Part shown: in pieces, positions 1-6,888 of the stretch | Numbering within the stretch: the first letter of the stretch is position 1 | Layout of the letters: every line of letters begins with the position of its first letter | Source: Apilactobacillus quenuiae | Lineage (GTDB): Bacteria; Bacillota; Bacilli; Lactobacillales; Lactobacillaceae | Length of the DNA stretch: 64,000 bases | NCBI RefSeq assembly: GCF_002994005.1 | Contig: NZ_POSN01000001.1 | Coordinates: forward strand, 62,001 to 126,000 | Reading direction: 5' to 3' | Program-made: the position numbers and the translations under genes | The notes under the pieces: model-generated | Database searches by the model: none | What the model saw: the letters and a program-made list of their open reading frames with translations, nothing else | What the model was told of the DNA's origin: nothing

Positions 1-41
1 ACATATCCATCTGAATTGTTTCTTACTACAGCAGCTTTCAT
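1..41 (-). CDS. adhP: Zinc-dependent alcohol dehydrogenase, N-terminal fragment (runs off the left edge)
   Basis: Only the first 13 codons lie in the window. They read MKAAVVRNNSDGY, which matches the start of the zinc-containing alcohol dehydrogenases (AdhP/AdhA type) of lactobacilli. An AGAGGTA ribosome binding site sits 6 bases before the ATG. A well-formed minus-strand promoter lies upstream at 79-107. In heterofermentative lactobacilli such enzymes reduce acetaldehyde to ethanol with NADH. The assignment rests on this very short N-terminus, so the family is likely but not certain; the rest of the gene lies beyond base 1. Confidence 0.5.
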   Translation of the reverse strand, partial: MKAAVVRNNSDGY

Positions 42-78
42 AAAAAGTACCTCTATTCATTATTTTTAAACATTAGAA

Positions 79-107
79 ATTATAAAGAATTTTATTATTA
101 TAATCAA
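79..107 (-). promoter_or_regulatory. Promoter of the alcohol dehydrogenase gene
   Basis: On the minus strand a -35 element TTGATT (107-102) and a perfect -10 TATAAT (84-79) are separated by 17 bases. The start codon is at 41, which leaves a leader of about 30 bases. This is the only minus-strand gene nearby, so the promoter is assigned to it. Confidence 0.6.
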
Positions 108-120
108 CAAGAATTTATTT

Positions 121-150
121 TTATAATATAAATGTTCATTTATATTATAA
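121..150. repeat. Perfect 14-2-14 inverted repeat between divergent genes
   Basis: Arms TTATAATATAAATG and CATTTATATTATAA are perfectly complementary around a 2-base centre. The repeat lies just upstream of the -35 of the alcohol dehydrogenase promoter and about 60 bases upstream of the -10 of the response regulator gene. The 2-base loop makes it a poor RNA hairpin but a good double-stranded operator. The regulator is unknown; a site for ArlR or a redox regulator is only a guess. Confidence 0.5.
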
Positions 151-211
151 GATATTTTGATTAATTAAGTTAAAGTTTGTTTTTTAGTATCTACTATTAG
201 ATATTTTATTG

Positions 212-220
212 TGATAAAAT
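212..220 (+). promoter_or_regulatory. Extended -10 promoter element of the two-component operon
   Basis: TG (212-213), one base, then TAAAAT (215-220) forms an extended -10 element. No good -35 is present at 17 bases. The start codon of the response regulator follows at 268. The surrounding TTGTGATAAAATA is repeated almost exactly at 3846-3858 in front of the rRNA methyltransferase gene. Confidence 0.5.
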
Positions 221-267
221 ATATTAGTATATTAGAAATTTTAGAAAGTATTTAGGGGTGTACTCGT

Positions 268-954
268 ATGAGTCGAATCTTAATAGTAGAAGATGAAAAA
301 AGTTTATCTAGATTTGTTGAACTAGAGCTTAAACATGAAGGTTATGAAACCAAGGTAGCAGTTAATGGTAGAGATGGATTAGATGATGCCATTAATGAAG
401 ATTTTGATATTATATTGCTTGATCTAATGTTACCTAAATTGAATGGAATGGAAGTAGCTAGAAGGTTAAGAGAAAAGAAAAATACTCCAATTATTATTAT
501 GACTGCCAGGGATTCAGTTATTGATAGAGTTTCTGGATTTGATCATGGTGCAGATGATTATATTGTAAAACCATTTGCTATTGAAGAATTATTAGCTCGC
601 GTTCGTGCTTTATTACGTCGTATTAATATTGAAGGCGATGAAAAAACTGAAAATCAAAAAGTAGTTCATTTTAAAGATATTACTGTTGAAAAGGAAAGTC
701 GTATTGTAAAACGTGGCGATGATATAATAGATTTGACTAAACGTGAATATGAACTTCTATTAACATTAATGGAAAATGTGAATGTGGTTTTAGCTAGAGA
801 TGTATTACTAAATCAAGTTTGGGGATATGATTCTAATGCTGAAACTAATGTAGTTGATGTATATGTTAGATACTTAAGAAACAAGATTGATCGTAGTGAT
901 CAAAAGAGCTATATTCAAACTGTTAGAGGTACTGGGTATGTGATGAGATCATGA
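268..954 (+). CDS. arlR: OmpR-family response regulator (ArlR-like)
   Basis: A two-domain response regulator of 228 residues. The receiver domain (about 1-118) has the acidic pocket (E8, D9), the predicted phosphate acceptor Asp52 in IILLDLMLP, and the KPF lysine near residue 101. A winged-helix DNA-binding domain (about 130-227) ends in the typical VRGTGYVM motif. It is closest in pattern to ArlR/LisR-type regulators, which control cell-surface and stress genes in Firmicutes. The ATG follows an AGGGGTG ribosome binding site. The stop codon overlaps the start of the kinase gene by 4 bases, so the pair is co-transcribed and probably translationally coupled. The ArlR name is by resemblance, not proof of regulon. 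Confidence 0.85.
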   Translation: MSRILIVEDEKSLSRFVELELKHEGYETKVAVNGRDGLDDAINEDFDIILLDLMLPKLNGMEVARRLREKKNTPIIIMTARDSVIDRVSGFDHGADDYIVKPFAIEELLARVRALLRRINIEGDEKTENQKVVHFKDITVEKESRIVKRGDDIIDLTKREYELLLTLMENVNVVLARDVLLNQVWGYDSNAETNVVDVYVRYLRNKIDRSDQKSYIQTVRGTGYVMRS

Positions 955-2492
955 TTGTAAAAAAAGAAGATAAAGTTGATAACGTCAATGATAAAAATAA
1001 ATGGATATCCCTTAAATGGAAATGGTCCATTGGTTCTGCCATCATAATTTTTTTGATTTTATCTATTTTTTCTTTCTTAATCTATAATCGATTCTCTGAT
1101 GTCTTATTAAATCAAGAATCAATTCATACTAGTGAAACCTTAAGTGCATTGTCTGGTAAACTTACTGGTTTTAATAATAATCTTTCAGAAAAAGAAGTTA
1201 TAAGTATACTCAGTCCTCGAAACGAAAATATTAATGAGTCTAAGAGTGAAGATGGTGTTCATTCTAATTCTCTATTTAGTAGTATTTCTAGAGATGATAT
1301 AATAGTTAACGTTTTTGATAAAGATGCTAATCCTATCTTTTTTTCTAGACAGACTGAAAGAAAATTTATGAAAATTGGTCATATAAATACTAGAACTAAT
1401 AATAATTCTAAGTATAATAATAGTTATTCATTAATTGAAGAATCACCAATTTATTCTAAAAGAACAGGTAAAAAAATTGGTTATTTAAGAGTTATTAATA
1501 ATTTAACCGATTATCATGTTTATACTAAAAAACTAGTAATAATATTAATTGTAATACTTTTACTAGGAGTATTTTTTGCATCATTATTGTCATATATACT
1601 AGCTGCATATATGTTGAGACCTATTAAAATGATTTCTGATACAATAAGCAGTGTGAACGACTCACCAGAAACAGATGTTAGAGTACCTAGACTCAACCAA
1701 AACGATGAGTTAACAGACTTAGGGAACATTTTTAATGACATGCTGGATACCATGCAACGCTATATTGATCAACAACAACAATTTGTTGAGGATGTTTCTC
1801 ACGAATTGAGAACTCCAGTGGCTGTTATTCAAGGCCATTTAAAAATGCTATCTAGATGGGGGAAAGATGATCCTGAAATCTTAGATGAATCTATTAAGTC
1901 TTCAATTGATGAAATTAATCGTATGAAGAGTTTAGTTCAAGAAATGTTGGACTTATCTAGAGCTGAACAAGTTGAAATTAATTATAACAATAAATTAACT
2001 GATGTTCAGGATATTGTTCATCAAGAGTTTAATGATTTTAAGATGATTCATCCAGACTATATTTTTAATTTAGATGATGATATTGATAAAGAAACTATTA
2101 TTCAAATTTATCGTAATCACCTGGAACAAATTCTTATTATTTTGTTGGATAATGCGGTAAAGTACTCGAATAATCGCAAGGAAATTCATATTTCATTATC
2201 TAGAAAATATCGCTATGTTGACATTGCAGTTCAAGATTTTGGAGAAGGCATTAGTCAAGATAGTGTTAATAAAATTTTTAATCGATTTTATCGTGTAGAT
2301 AAAGCTAGGAGTCGTAATCAAGGAGGTAATGGATTAGGATTATCTATTGCTAAAAGGTTGGTTGAAGTTTATCACGGTAAAATTTCAGTGGAAAGTTCTG
2401 CTGGATATGGTTCAATATTTACAATTTCGTTTCCTTTATTAAGTAAAGAAAAAATTGAACATATTAAAAATCTGGATGATAAAAAAGAATAG
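951..2492 (+). CDS. arlS: Sensor histidine kinase (ArlS-like)
   Basis: A membrane histidine kinase of 513 residues, the cognate partner of the response regulator just upstream. It has a transmembrane segment near residues 27-46, an extracytoplasmic domain of about 150 residues, a second transmembrane segment near 195-222, and a HAMP linker. The dimerisation domain follows, with phospho-acceptor His284 in VSHELRTPV. The ATPase domain carries the N box (LLDNAVKYS), the G1 box (DFGEGIS) and the G2 box (GNGLGLSIA). All core catalytic motifs are intact. The extracellular sensor region is rich in Asn and Ser and its stimulus cannot be read from sequence. The gene ends at a strong bidirectional terminator shared with yidC. 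Confidence 0.85.
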   Translation: MIVKKEDKVDNVNDKNKWISLKWKWSIGSAIIIFLILSIFSFLIYNRFSDVLLNQESIHTSETLSALSGKLTGFNNNLSEKEVISILSPRNENINESKSEDGVHSNSLFSSISRDDIIVNVFDKDANPIFFSRQTERKFMKIGHINTRTNNNSKYNNSYSLIEESPIYSKRTGKKIGYLRVINNLTDYHVYTKKLVIILIVILLLGVFFASLLSYILAAYMLRPIKMISDTISSVNDSPETDVRVPRLNQNDELTDLGNIFNDMLDTMQRYIDQQQQFVEDVSHELRTPVAVIQGHLKMLSRWGKDDPEILDESIKSSIDEINRMKSLVQEMLDLSRAEQVEINYNNKLTDVQDIVHQEFNDFKMIHPDYIFNLDDDIDKETIIQIYRNHLEQILIILLDNAVKYSNNRKEIHISLSRKYRYVDIAVQDFGEGISQDSVNKIFNRFYRVDKARSRNQGGNGLGLSIAKRLVEVYHGKISVESSAGYGSIFTISFPLLSKEKIEHIKNLDDKKE

Positions 2493-2493
2493 T

Positions 2494-2537
2494 AAAAAAA
2501 GGACCATCACTAATGTAATTAGTGATGGTCCTTTTTT
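2494..2537. terminator. Bidirectional terminator between the kinase gene and yidC
   Basis: A 14-bp perfect stem (2501-2514 with 2518-2531) has a 3-base loop and is flanked by seven A on the left and a T run on the right. It can therefore end transcription in both directions, serving arlS on the plus strand and yidC on the minus strand. Confidence 0.9.
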
Positions 2538-2538
2538 A

Positions 2539-3474
2539 TTAATGTTTATTATTTTGTTTTCCAGAATTTCTTCTTCTCAAATTATCTTCTTTTTTATTGT
2601 CAATTTTTGTTTCTTTAGAAGTATCTTTTACTGATGTGGATTCTTCTTCGGTAATATCATGAATTTCTTGTTTCTCTTGATTAGCTTGCTCTTTAGCTTG
2701 TGCGGCAACTTCTTTTTTAATTTTTGGACGATATAAATTAATTATTAAAGTTTGAATACATGCAAATATACCACTTACGAAGAAGTAAAATCCCAATCCT
2801 GCAGGAGCACTAAAAGTAACTAAAGCAATCATAACAGGAGTGATATAGGACATCATTTTCATTTGTTTCTTTTGATCTTCTGGTAGACCTAATGTCATTA
2901 GATATCCTTGAATAATATAAGCGATGAATGAAAGTGCAACTAATATTAAGCTTTTATCTCCTAATTTAATACCTAAAAACATTGTATGTGATACTTCTGG
3001 TGAAAAACGAATACCATTATATAATGCAATATAAATTGGCATCTGAATTAACAATGGTAAACATCCAATGCCTCCTGTCATGCTAATATTATTATTTCTG
3101 TACAGTTGCATCATTTCTTGTTGAATTTGCATCTGCTCTTCTTTAGTTTTAGCATTTCTTTGACGTTCTTGGATTTTTTTCATTTGTGGCCTAACAAAGC
3201 TCATTTTTTCTTGCATCATGGTAGACTTTTTCATCTGACTAATCATTGCAGGTAATAAAATCATTCTAACGATTATTGTTAGGAGAATAATTGCCCATCC
3301 ATATCCGCCAACAAATTTTGCCATGAAATCTAAAATATGTTGCGCAGGCAAGGCCAAATATTCATATGTTAGTCCGTATGGCTTACCAGAACTATCTTGT
3401 CTGACACAACCAGTCAATGTTAAAGCTGCAAGACCAACAAATGACAGAACACTATATTTCTTCAAATTCTTCAT
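2539..3474 (-). CDS. yidC: Membrane protein insertase YidC/OxaA (lipoprotein form)
   Basis: A 311-residue YidC/Oxa1/Alb3 insertase, which inserts proteins into the cytoplasmic membrane alone or with the Sec translocon. It has a lipoprotein signal with lipobox LTGC and lipidated Cys23, five predicted membrane segments, and a lysine/glutamate-rich cytoplasmic tail (about 255-311) typical of the YidC2 type that can contact ribosomes. The short form lacking the large periplasmic domain is normal for Gram-positives. An AGAAAGG ribosome binding site precedes the ATG. An extended -10 promoter lies at 3509-3517 on the minus strand, so it can be made independently of the acylphosphatase gene upstream. 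Confidence 0.93.
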   Translation of the reverse strand: MKNLKKYSVLSFVGLAALTLTGCVRQDSSGKPYGLTYEYLALPAQHILDFMAKFVGGYGWAIILLTIIVRMILLPAMISQMKKSTMMQEKMSFVRPQMKKIQERQRNAKTKEEQMQIQQEMMQLYRNNNISMTGGIGCLPLLIQMPIYIALYNGIRFSPEVSHTMFLGIKLGDKSLILVALSFIAYIIQGYLMTLGLPEDQKKQMKMMSYITPVMIALVTFSAPAGLGFYFFVSGIFACIQTLIINLYRPKIKKEVAAQAKEQANQEKQEIHDITEEESTSVKDTSKETKIDNKKEDNLRRRNSGKQNNKH

Positions 3475-3508
3475 TTATAAAAACCTTTCTTATTTTTTTC
3501 ATTTACTA

Positions 3509-3517
3509 ATAATACCA
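3509..3517 (-). promoter_or_regulatory. Extended -10 promoter element of yidC
   Basis: Read on the minus strand, TG (3517-3516), one base, then TATTAT (3514-3509). It lies 35 bases before the yidC start and downstream of the acylphosphatase stop codon. No convincing -35 is seen. Confidence 0.45.
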
Positions 3518-3533
3518 GAAAAATGTTACTAAA

Positions 3534-3803
3534 TTAAATCTTAATTGAAAAAGTTTTATATTCTCTATAATTTAATAAAGTATAATTTATTTTTTTTATT
3601 CTAATAAAGGGATTATTTAAGGAATTTATTTCTTTTATGAATTCTTTTATATCTGTAATGTTAGCAATAATTTTTACAGACCCATCTGATAAGTTTTGAA
3701 CATATCCTTTTATATTATTTTTCTCTGCCCAATTTTTTGTTGACCATCTAAACCCCACACCTTGAACTTTACCTTTTATTATAAATTTAATAGTTCTTTT
3801 CAT
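3534..3803 (-). CDS. acyP: Acylphosphatase
   Basis: A small enzyme (89 residues) that hydrolyses acyl phosphates such as acetyl phosphate and carbamoyl phosphate. The signature GKVQGVGFRW contains the catalytic Arg19, and Asn37 (YVQNLSDGSV) is the second catalytic residue. The start at 3803 is chosen because AAGGAG sits directly upstream; the frame is open to 3827 but that start would bury the ribosome binding site inside the gene. The gene lies 59 bases upstream of yidC on the same strand, an arrangement common in lactobacilli. Confidence 0.9.
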   Translation of the reverse strand: MKRTIKFIIKGKVQGVGFRWSTKNWAEKNNIKGYVQNLSDGSVKIIANITDIKEFIKEINSLNNPFIRIKKINYTLLNYREYKTFSIKI

Positions 3804-3848
3804 TTTTATCTCCTTTTTTGCAATCATTTATATATTATTATAATATTG

Positions 3849-3857
3849 TGATAAAAT
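3849..3857 (+). promoter_or_regulatory. Extended -10 promoter element before the rRNA methyltransferase gene
   Basis: TG (3849-3850), one base, TAAAAT (3852-3857), with the start codon at 3900. The 13-base context TTGTGATAAAATA is identical to that upstream of the two-component operon. Confidence 0.5.
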
Positions 3858-3899
3858 AATATGAATAAGTTAGTATATTAAAAGGGGTTAGTCCTTACT

Positions 3900-4670
3900 A
3901 TGGATAAAATAACTTCTGTTAAAAATGACAGAATAAAAACTTGGAAAAAATTAAGTAGTAAAAAGGGCAGAGAAAAGCAATCTGCTTACATTCTTGAAAG
4001 CTGGCATTTAGTAAATGAAGCATTAAATGCCAATCAAAATGTAAAAGTAATATTAACAACAAAAAAGCAATTTGATATTCATAAAAATGAACTTGTTAAC
4101 TATATTGGTGAATTAATAGAAATTAATGATGAAATTGCTAAACATTTAGGCTCAACTATCACTCCTCAGGGTATTTTTGCAGTTGTAGATATTCCTAATA
4201 AGGATATTATTAATAAAGATAATTTAAATGGAGCTTGGTTATTGCTGGATAATATACAAGATCCGGGTAATATTGGAACGATGGTTAGAACTGCAGATGC
4301 TGCTGGGATGAATGGGGTTATTTTTGGTAATGGTACTTCTAATCAATTCAATCCTAAAGTTTTAAGAGCTATGCAAGGGAGTCAATTTCATTTAAAAATA
4401 ATTGAAGGTAATTTACAATATTGGATAGATATACTAAAAAATAAAAATTATCCGGTATATGGTAGTGAGTTAAATGAAAATGCTGTCACTTATAGTAGCG
4501 TTGCTCCTACTGATAATTTTGCATTAATTATGGGAAATGAAGGAAATGGAATGCAAAATGAATTACTAAAAATAACTGATAAAAACTTATATATTCCTAT
4601 TAAAGGAAATGCAGAATCATTAAATGTTGCAATTGCATCTGGAATTTTAATGTTTCATTTAAAAAAATAA
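3900..4670 (+). CDS. TrmH/SpoU-family RNA 2'-O-methyltransferase
   Basis: A 256-residue SPOUT methyltransferase, probably acting on 23S rRNA (YsgA/RlmB-like) using S-adenosylmethionine. An N-terminal substrate-binding domain (about 1-100) precedes the trefoil-knot domain with its three motifs: DNIQDPGNIGTMVRTADAAG, IMGNEGNGM, and IPIKGNAESLNVAIASGI. The catalytic Arg of motif 1 and the SLNVA loop are intact. In many lactobacilli this gene stands, as here, between divergent acyP/yidC and the pheS region. The exact target nucleotide cannot be told from sequence. Confidence 0.88.
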   Translation: MDKITSVKNDRIKTWKKLSSKKGREKQSAYILESWHLVNEALNANQNVKVILTTKKQFDIHKNELVNYIGELIEINDEIAKHLGSTITPQGIFAVVDIPNKDIINKDNLNGAWLLLDNIQDPGNIGTMVRTADAAGMNGVIFGNGTSNQFNPKVLRAMQGSQFHLKIIEGNLQYWIDILKNKNYPVYGSELNENAVTYSSVAPTDNFALIMGNEGNGMQNELLKITDKNLYIPIKGNAESLNVAIASGILMFHLKK

Positions 4671-4693
4671 TTTTAATTAAGGAGATACTTTGC

Positions 4694-5185
4694 ATGCATA
4701 CAAAATCATGGAAAAACGATAAAGTTTATATGTCCTATGTTTCTGACTTATTAGATTCGTCAATGGTAAAAGAGTTATCTAATTATACTCAACATCATTC
4801 GTCTACTAGATTGAAACATTGTATTGATGTTTCTTATGAAAGCTATCAAATTGCAAAAAGTTTTAATTTAGATGCTAAGTCGACTGCTAGAGCTGGATTG
4901 TTACATGATTTATTTTATTATAATTGGAGAACCGATAAATTTAACCTAGGTTCACATGCATATATGCATCCAAGAATTGCTTTACGTAATGCGGAAAAAA
5001 TAACTAAACTGAATGCTAAAGAAAAGGATATCATTATTAAGCATATGTGGGGACTTACATTAAGTAAGCCTAAGTATGCGGAAAGTGTTATTGTTTCTTT
5101 AGTTGATGATTATGATGCTATTAGGGAATATTTTGCACCTAAATATAGAAATATTAAGCAAATATTTAGTACTAAGAGTTTATAA
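4694..5185 (+). CDS. HD-domain protein (putative phosphohydrolase)
   Basis: A 163-residue protein of the HD superfamily. Metal ligands can be seen as the first His in RLKHCIDVSYES, the HD pair in AGLLHDLFYYNW, further histidines in SHAYMHPRIA and HMWGL, and an Asp in VSLVDDYDAI. This pattern fits a metal-dependent phosphohydrolase of unknown substrate. It is one operon with the HxlR-type gene 12 bases downstream and follows the rRNA methyltransferase with a 23-base gap. The start ATG has a GGAGA site upstream. Confidence 0.75.
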   Translation: MHTKSWKNDKVYMSYVSDLLDSSMVKELSNYTQHHSSTRLKHCIDVSYESYQIAKSFNLDAKSTARAGLLHDLFYYNWRTDKFNLGSHAYMHPRIALRNAEKITKLNAKEKDIIIKHMWGLTLSKPKYAESVIVSLVDDYDAIREYFAPKYRNIKQIFSTKSL

Positions 5186-5197
5186 GGAGTAATAATA

Positions 5198-5539
5198 TTG
5201 GAATCAAAAGAAAAATTTCAATCAGAACTTGATTGTAATTTATGTCCAAAATTTGAAAAAACCTTTTCAATTTTAGGAAAAAAATGGAATGGATTAATTA
5301 TAGAGACACTATTAGTTAATGGACCACAAAGATTTAAAACGATTGCTAAAACCATTGATAAATGTAGTGATCGTGTTTTGGTTGAAAGACTTAGAGAATT
5401 AGAGGAAGATAATATTATATCTAGAAATACTTTTGAAAATTCTTCTTTAATTCAATATGCATTAACAAAAAGAGGTAAAGAATTAGAACCCATTATGATA
5501 GAAATTCATAAATGGTCAGATAAATGGTATAATTTGTAA
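5198..5539 (+). CDS. HxlR-family winged-helix transcriptional regulator
   Basis: A 113-residue MarR/HxlR-type regulator covering a single winged helix. The family hallmark is the N-terminal Cys followed by the LGKKWNGLIIETLL helix; here there are two cysteines (C13 and C16, a CxxC pair) just before the DNA-binding fold. HxlR proteins such as HypR and YodB sense thiol stress through cysteines at this place, so a redox role is plausible but inferred. The start is TTG, supported by AAGGAG 8 bases upstream. It ends just before the promoter and T-box of pheST. Confidence 0.83.
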   Translation: MESKEKFQSELDCNLCPKFEKTFSILGKKWNGLIIETLLVNGPQRFKTIAKTIDKCSDRVLVERLRELEEDNIISRNTFENSSLIQYALTKRGKELEPIMIEIHKWSDKWYNL

Positions 5540-5547
5540 AACTCATC

Positions 5548-5576
5548 TTGACCAGAGATTTAAATTGCATTATTAT
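5548..5576 (+). promoter_or_regulatory. Promoter of the pheST T-box transcript
   Basis: A -35 TTGACC (5548-5553) and -10 TATTAT (5571-5576) with a 17-base spacer. Transcription would begin near 5583, at the start of the T-box stem I region. Confidence 0.65.
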
Positions 5577-5582
5577 TTTAAA

Positions 5583-5820
5583 TAAGAGTGATGAAGAAAA
5601 ATTAGTAGGCTAATATTAACAGGAAGATTGTTTATACTGAGATCAATCAATAGGTTAGTTGAATTCATTTTCTGAGCTGATATTGGGAGTTATTATTAAC
5701 AAAAATTATCCGGTTAATTGCCGTTATGAAAATTGAGTGTGTGAAATTATTTTGTCAATTTCATAAACTAGGGTGGTACCGCGAAGCTTCGTCCCTTATG
5801 GGATGGAGCTTTTTTATGTA
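5583..5820 (+). promoter_or_regulatory. T-box leader (tRNA-Phe sensing) of pheST
   Basis: The conserved T-box/antiterminator segment AGGGTGGTACCGCG is at 5770-5783. It is directly followed by an intrinsic terminator with arms 5784-5795 and 5800-5811 and a T run. Uncharged tRNA pairs through its NCCA end with the bulge in this motif and stabilises the antiterminator, so pheST is read when tRNA-Phe charging is low. Two candidate UUC (Phe) specifier codons occur near the end of stem I, at 5664-5666 and 5670-5672. The first is followed by a purine (A), as is usual for specifiers, and is preferred. Confidence 0.92.
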
Positions 5821-5835
5821 TGAAGGGAGAAACTT

Positions 5836-6876
5836 ATGAGTCTAAAAGACGATTTGACCAAATTACGTGATGATGGTCTAAAAAACATTGCAAATGCAAC
5901 TGATGTTAAGAAAATGAACGATGAAATAAAAGTTCATTTATTGGGTAAAAAAGGCCTTATTACTAAGGCATTAAGAGGAATCAAAGACTTACCAGTTGAA
6001 GAACGTCCAAAAGTGGGTAGTTATTCTAATAAAATTCGTGATGATATTCAAACGGCTTTAGATAAAAAACAAGAAGAGTTAGAAACTATTGCTTTGAATA
6101 AAAAATTAGCATCAGAAAAGATTGATGTTACACTTCCAGGTGATTCTGTGGCTAAAGGACATCCACATGTTATTCAATCGATTATTGATGAGATCTCTGA
6201 TATGTTTATGGGAATGGGCTACGAAGTGTTAAGTGGTCCAGAAGTTGAAGAAGATAAGTATAACTTTGAGATGATGAACTTACCTAAGAATCATCCCGCT
6301 AGAGATATGCAAGATACTTTCTATATTACTAAGGATATTTTGATGAGAACGCAAACATCTCCAATGCAAGCAAGAACTTTAGAAAAACACGATTTTTCTA
6401 AGGGACCTTTAAAAATGATTTCTCCTGGAGTGGTTTATCGTCGTGATACTGATGATCCTACTCATTCTCATCAATTCCATCAAGTTGAGGGAATTGTAAT
6501 TGATAAGCATGTTACAATGGCAGATTTAAAGGGAACTTTAGAATACCTATTACATCAATTGTTTGGTGATAAATATGATATTAGACTAAGACCTAGTTAT
6601 TTCCCATTTACTGAACCATCAGTTGAAGCTGATGTTACATGTTTTAAATGTAATGGTAAGGGTTGTGAAGTATGTAAACATACTGGATGGATTGAAGTGT
6701 TAGGAGCTGGGATGGTTCATCCTAATGTCCTAAAAATGGCTGGTGTTGATGCTGAATCTTATGGTGGCTTTGCATTTGGTTTAGGCCCAGATCGTTTCGC
6801 AATGTTGAAATACGGTGTTGATGATATCCGTGATTTCTATTTAAATGATGTACGTTTCCTATCACAATTTAATTAA
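5836..6876 (+). CDS. pheS: Phenylalanine--tRNA ligase alpha subunit
   Basis: The 346-residue catalytic subunit of the heterotetrameric (alpha2beta2) phenylalanyl-tRNA synthetase. The N-terminal coiled coil (about 1-90) binds tRNA. The class II catalytic domain shows motif 2 ([20 protein letters not shown]) and motif 3 ([14 protein letters not shown]). A CxxC/CxxC cluster ([12 protein letters not shown]) near residue 275 is usual for Firmicute PheS. Start ATG at 5836 follows AGGGAG. It is controlled by the T-box leader upstream and is 12 bases from pheT. Confidence 0.97.
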   Translation: MSLKDDLTKLRDDGLKNIANATDVKKMNDEIKVHLLGKKGLITKALRGIKDLPVEERPKVGSYSNKIRDDIQTALDKKQEELETIALNKKLASEKIDVTLPGDSVAKGHPHVIQSIIDEISDMFMGMGYEVLSGPEVEEDKYNFEMMNLPKNHPARDMQDTFYITKDILMRTQTSPMQARTLEKHDFSKGPLKMISPGVVYRRDTDDPTHSHQFHQVEGIVIDKHVTMADLKGTLEYLLHQLFGDKYDIRLRPSYFPFTEPSVEADVTCFKCNGKGCEVCKHTGWIEVLGAGMVHPNVLKMAGVDAESYGGFAFGLGPDRFAMLKYGVDDIRDFYLNDVRFLSQFN

Positions 6877-6888
6877 GGAGAATTTTAT

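Noticed and set aside
206-222. Rex-type redox operator at TTGTGATAAAAT before arlR
   Set aside because: Only one half-site (TTGTGA) is present; the matching TCACAA half is missing at the required spacing.
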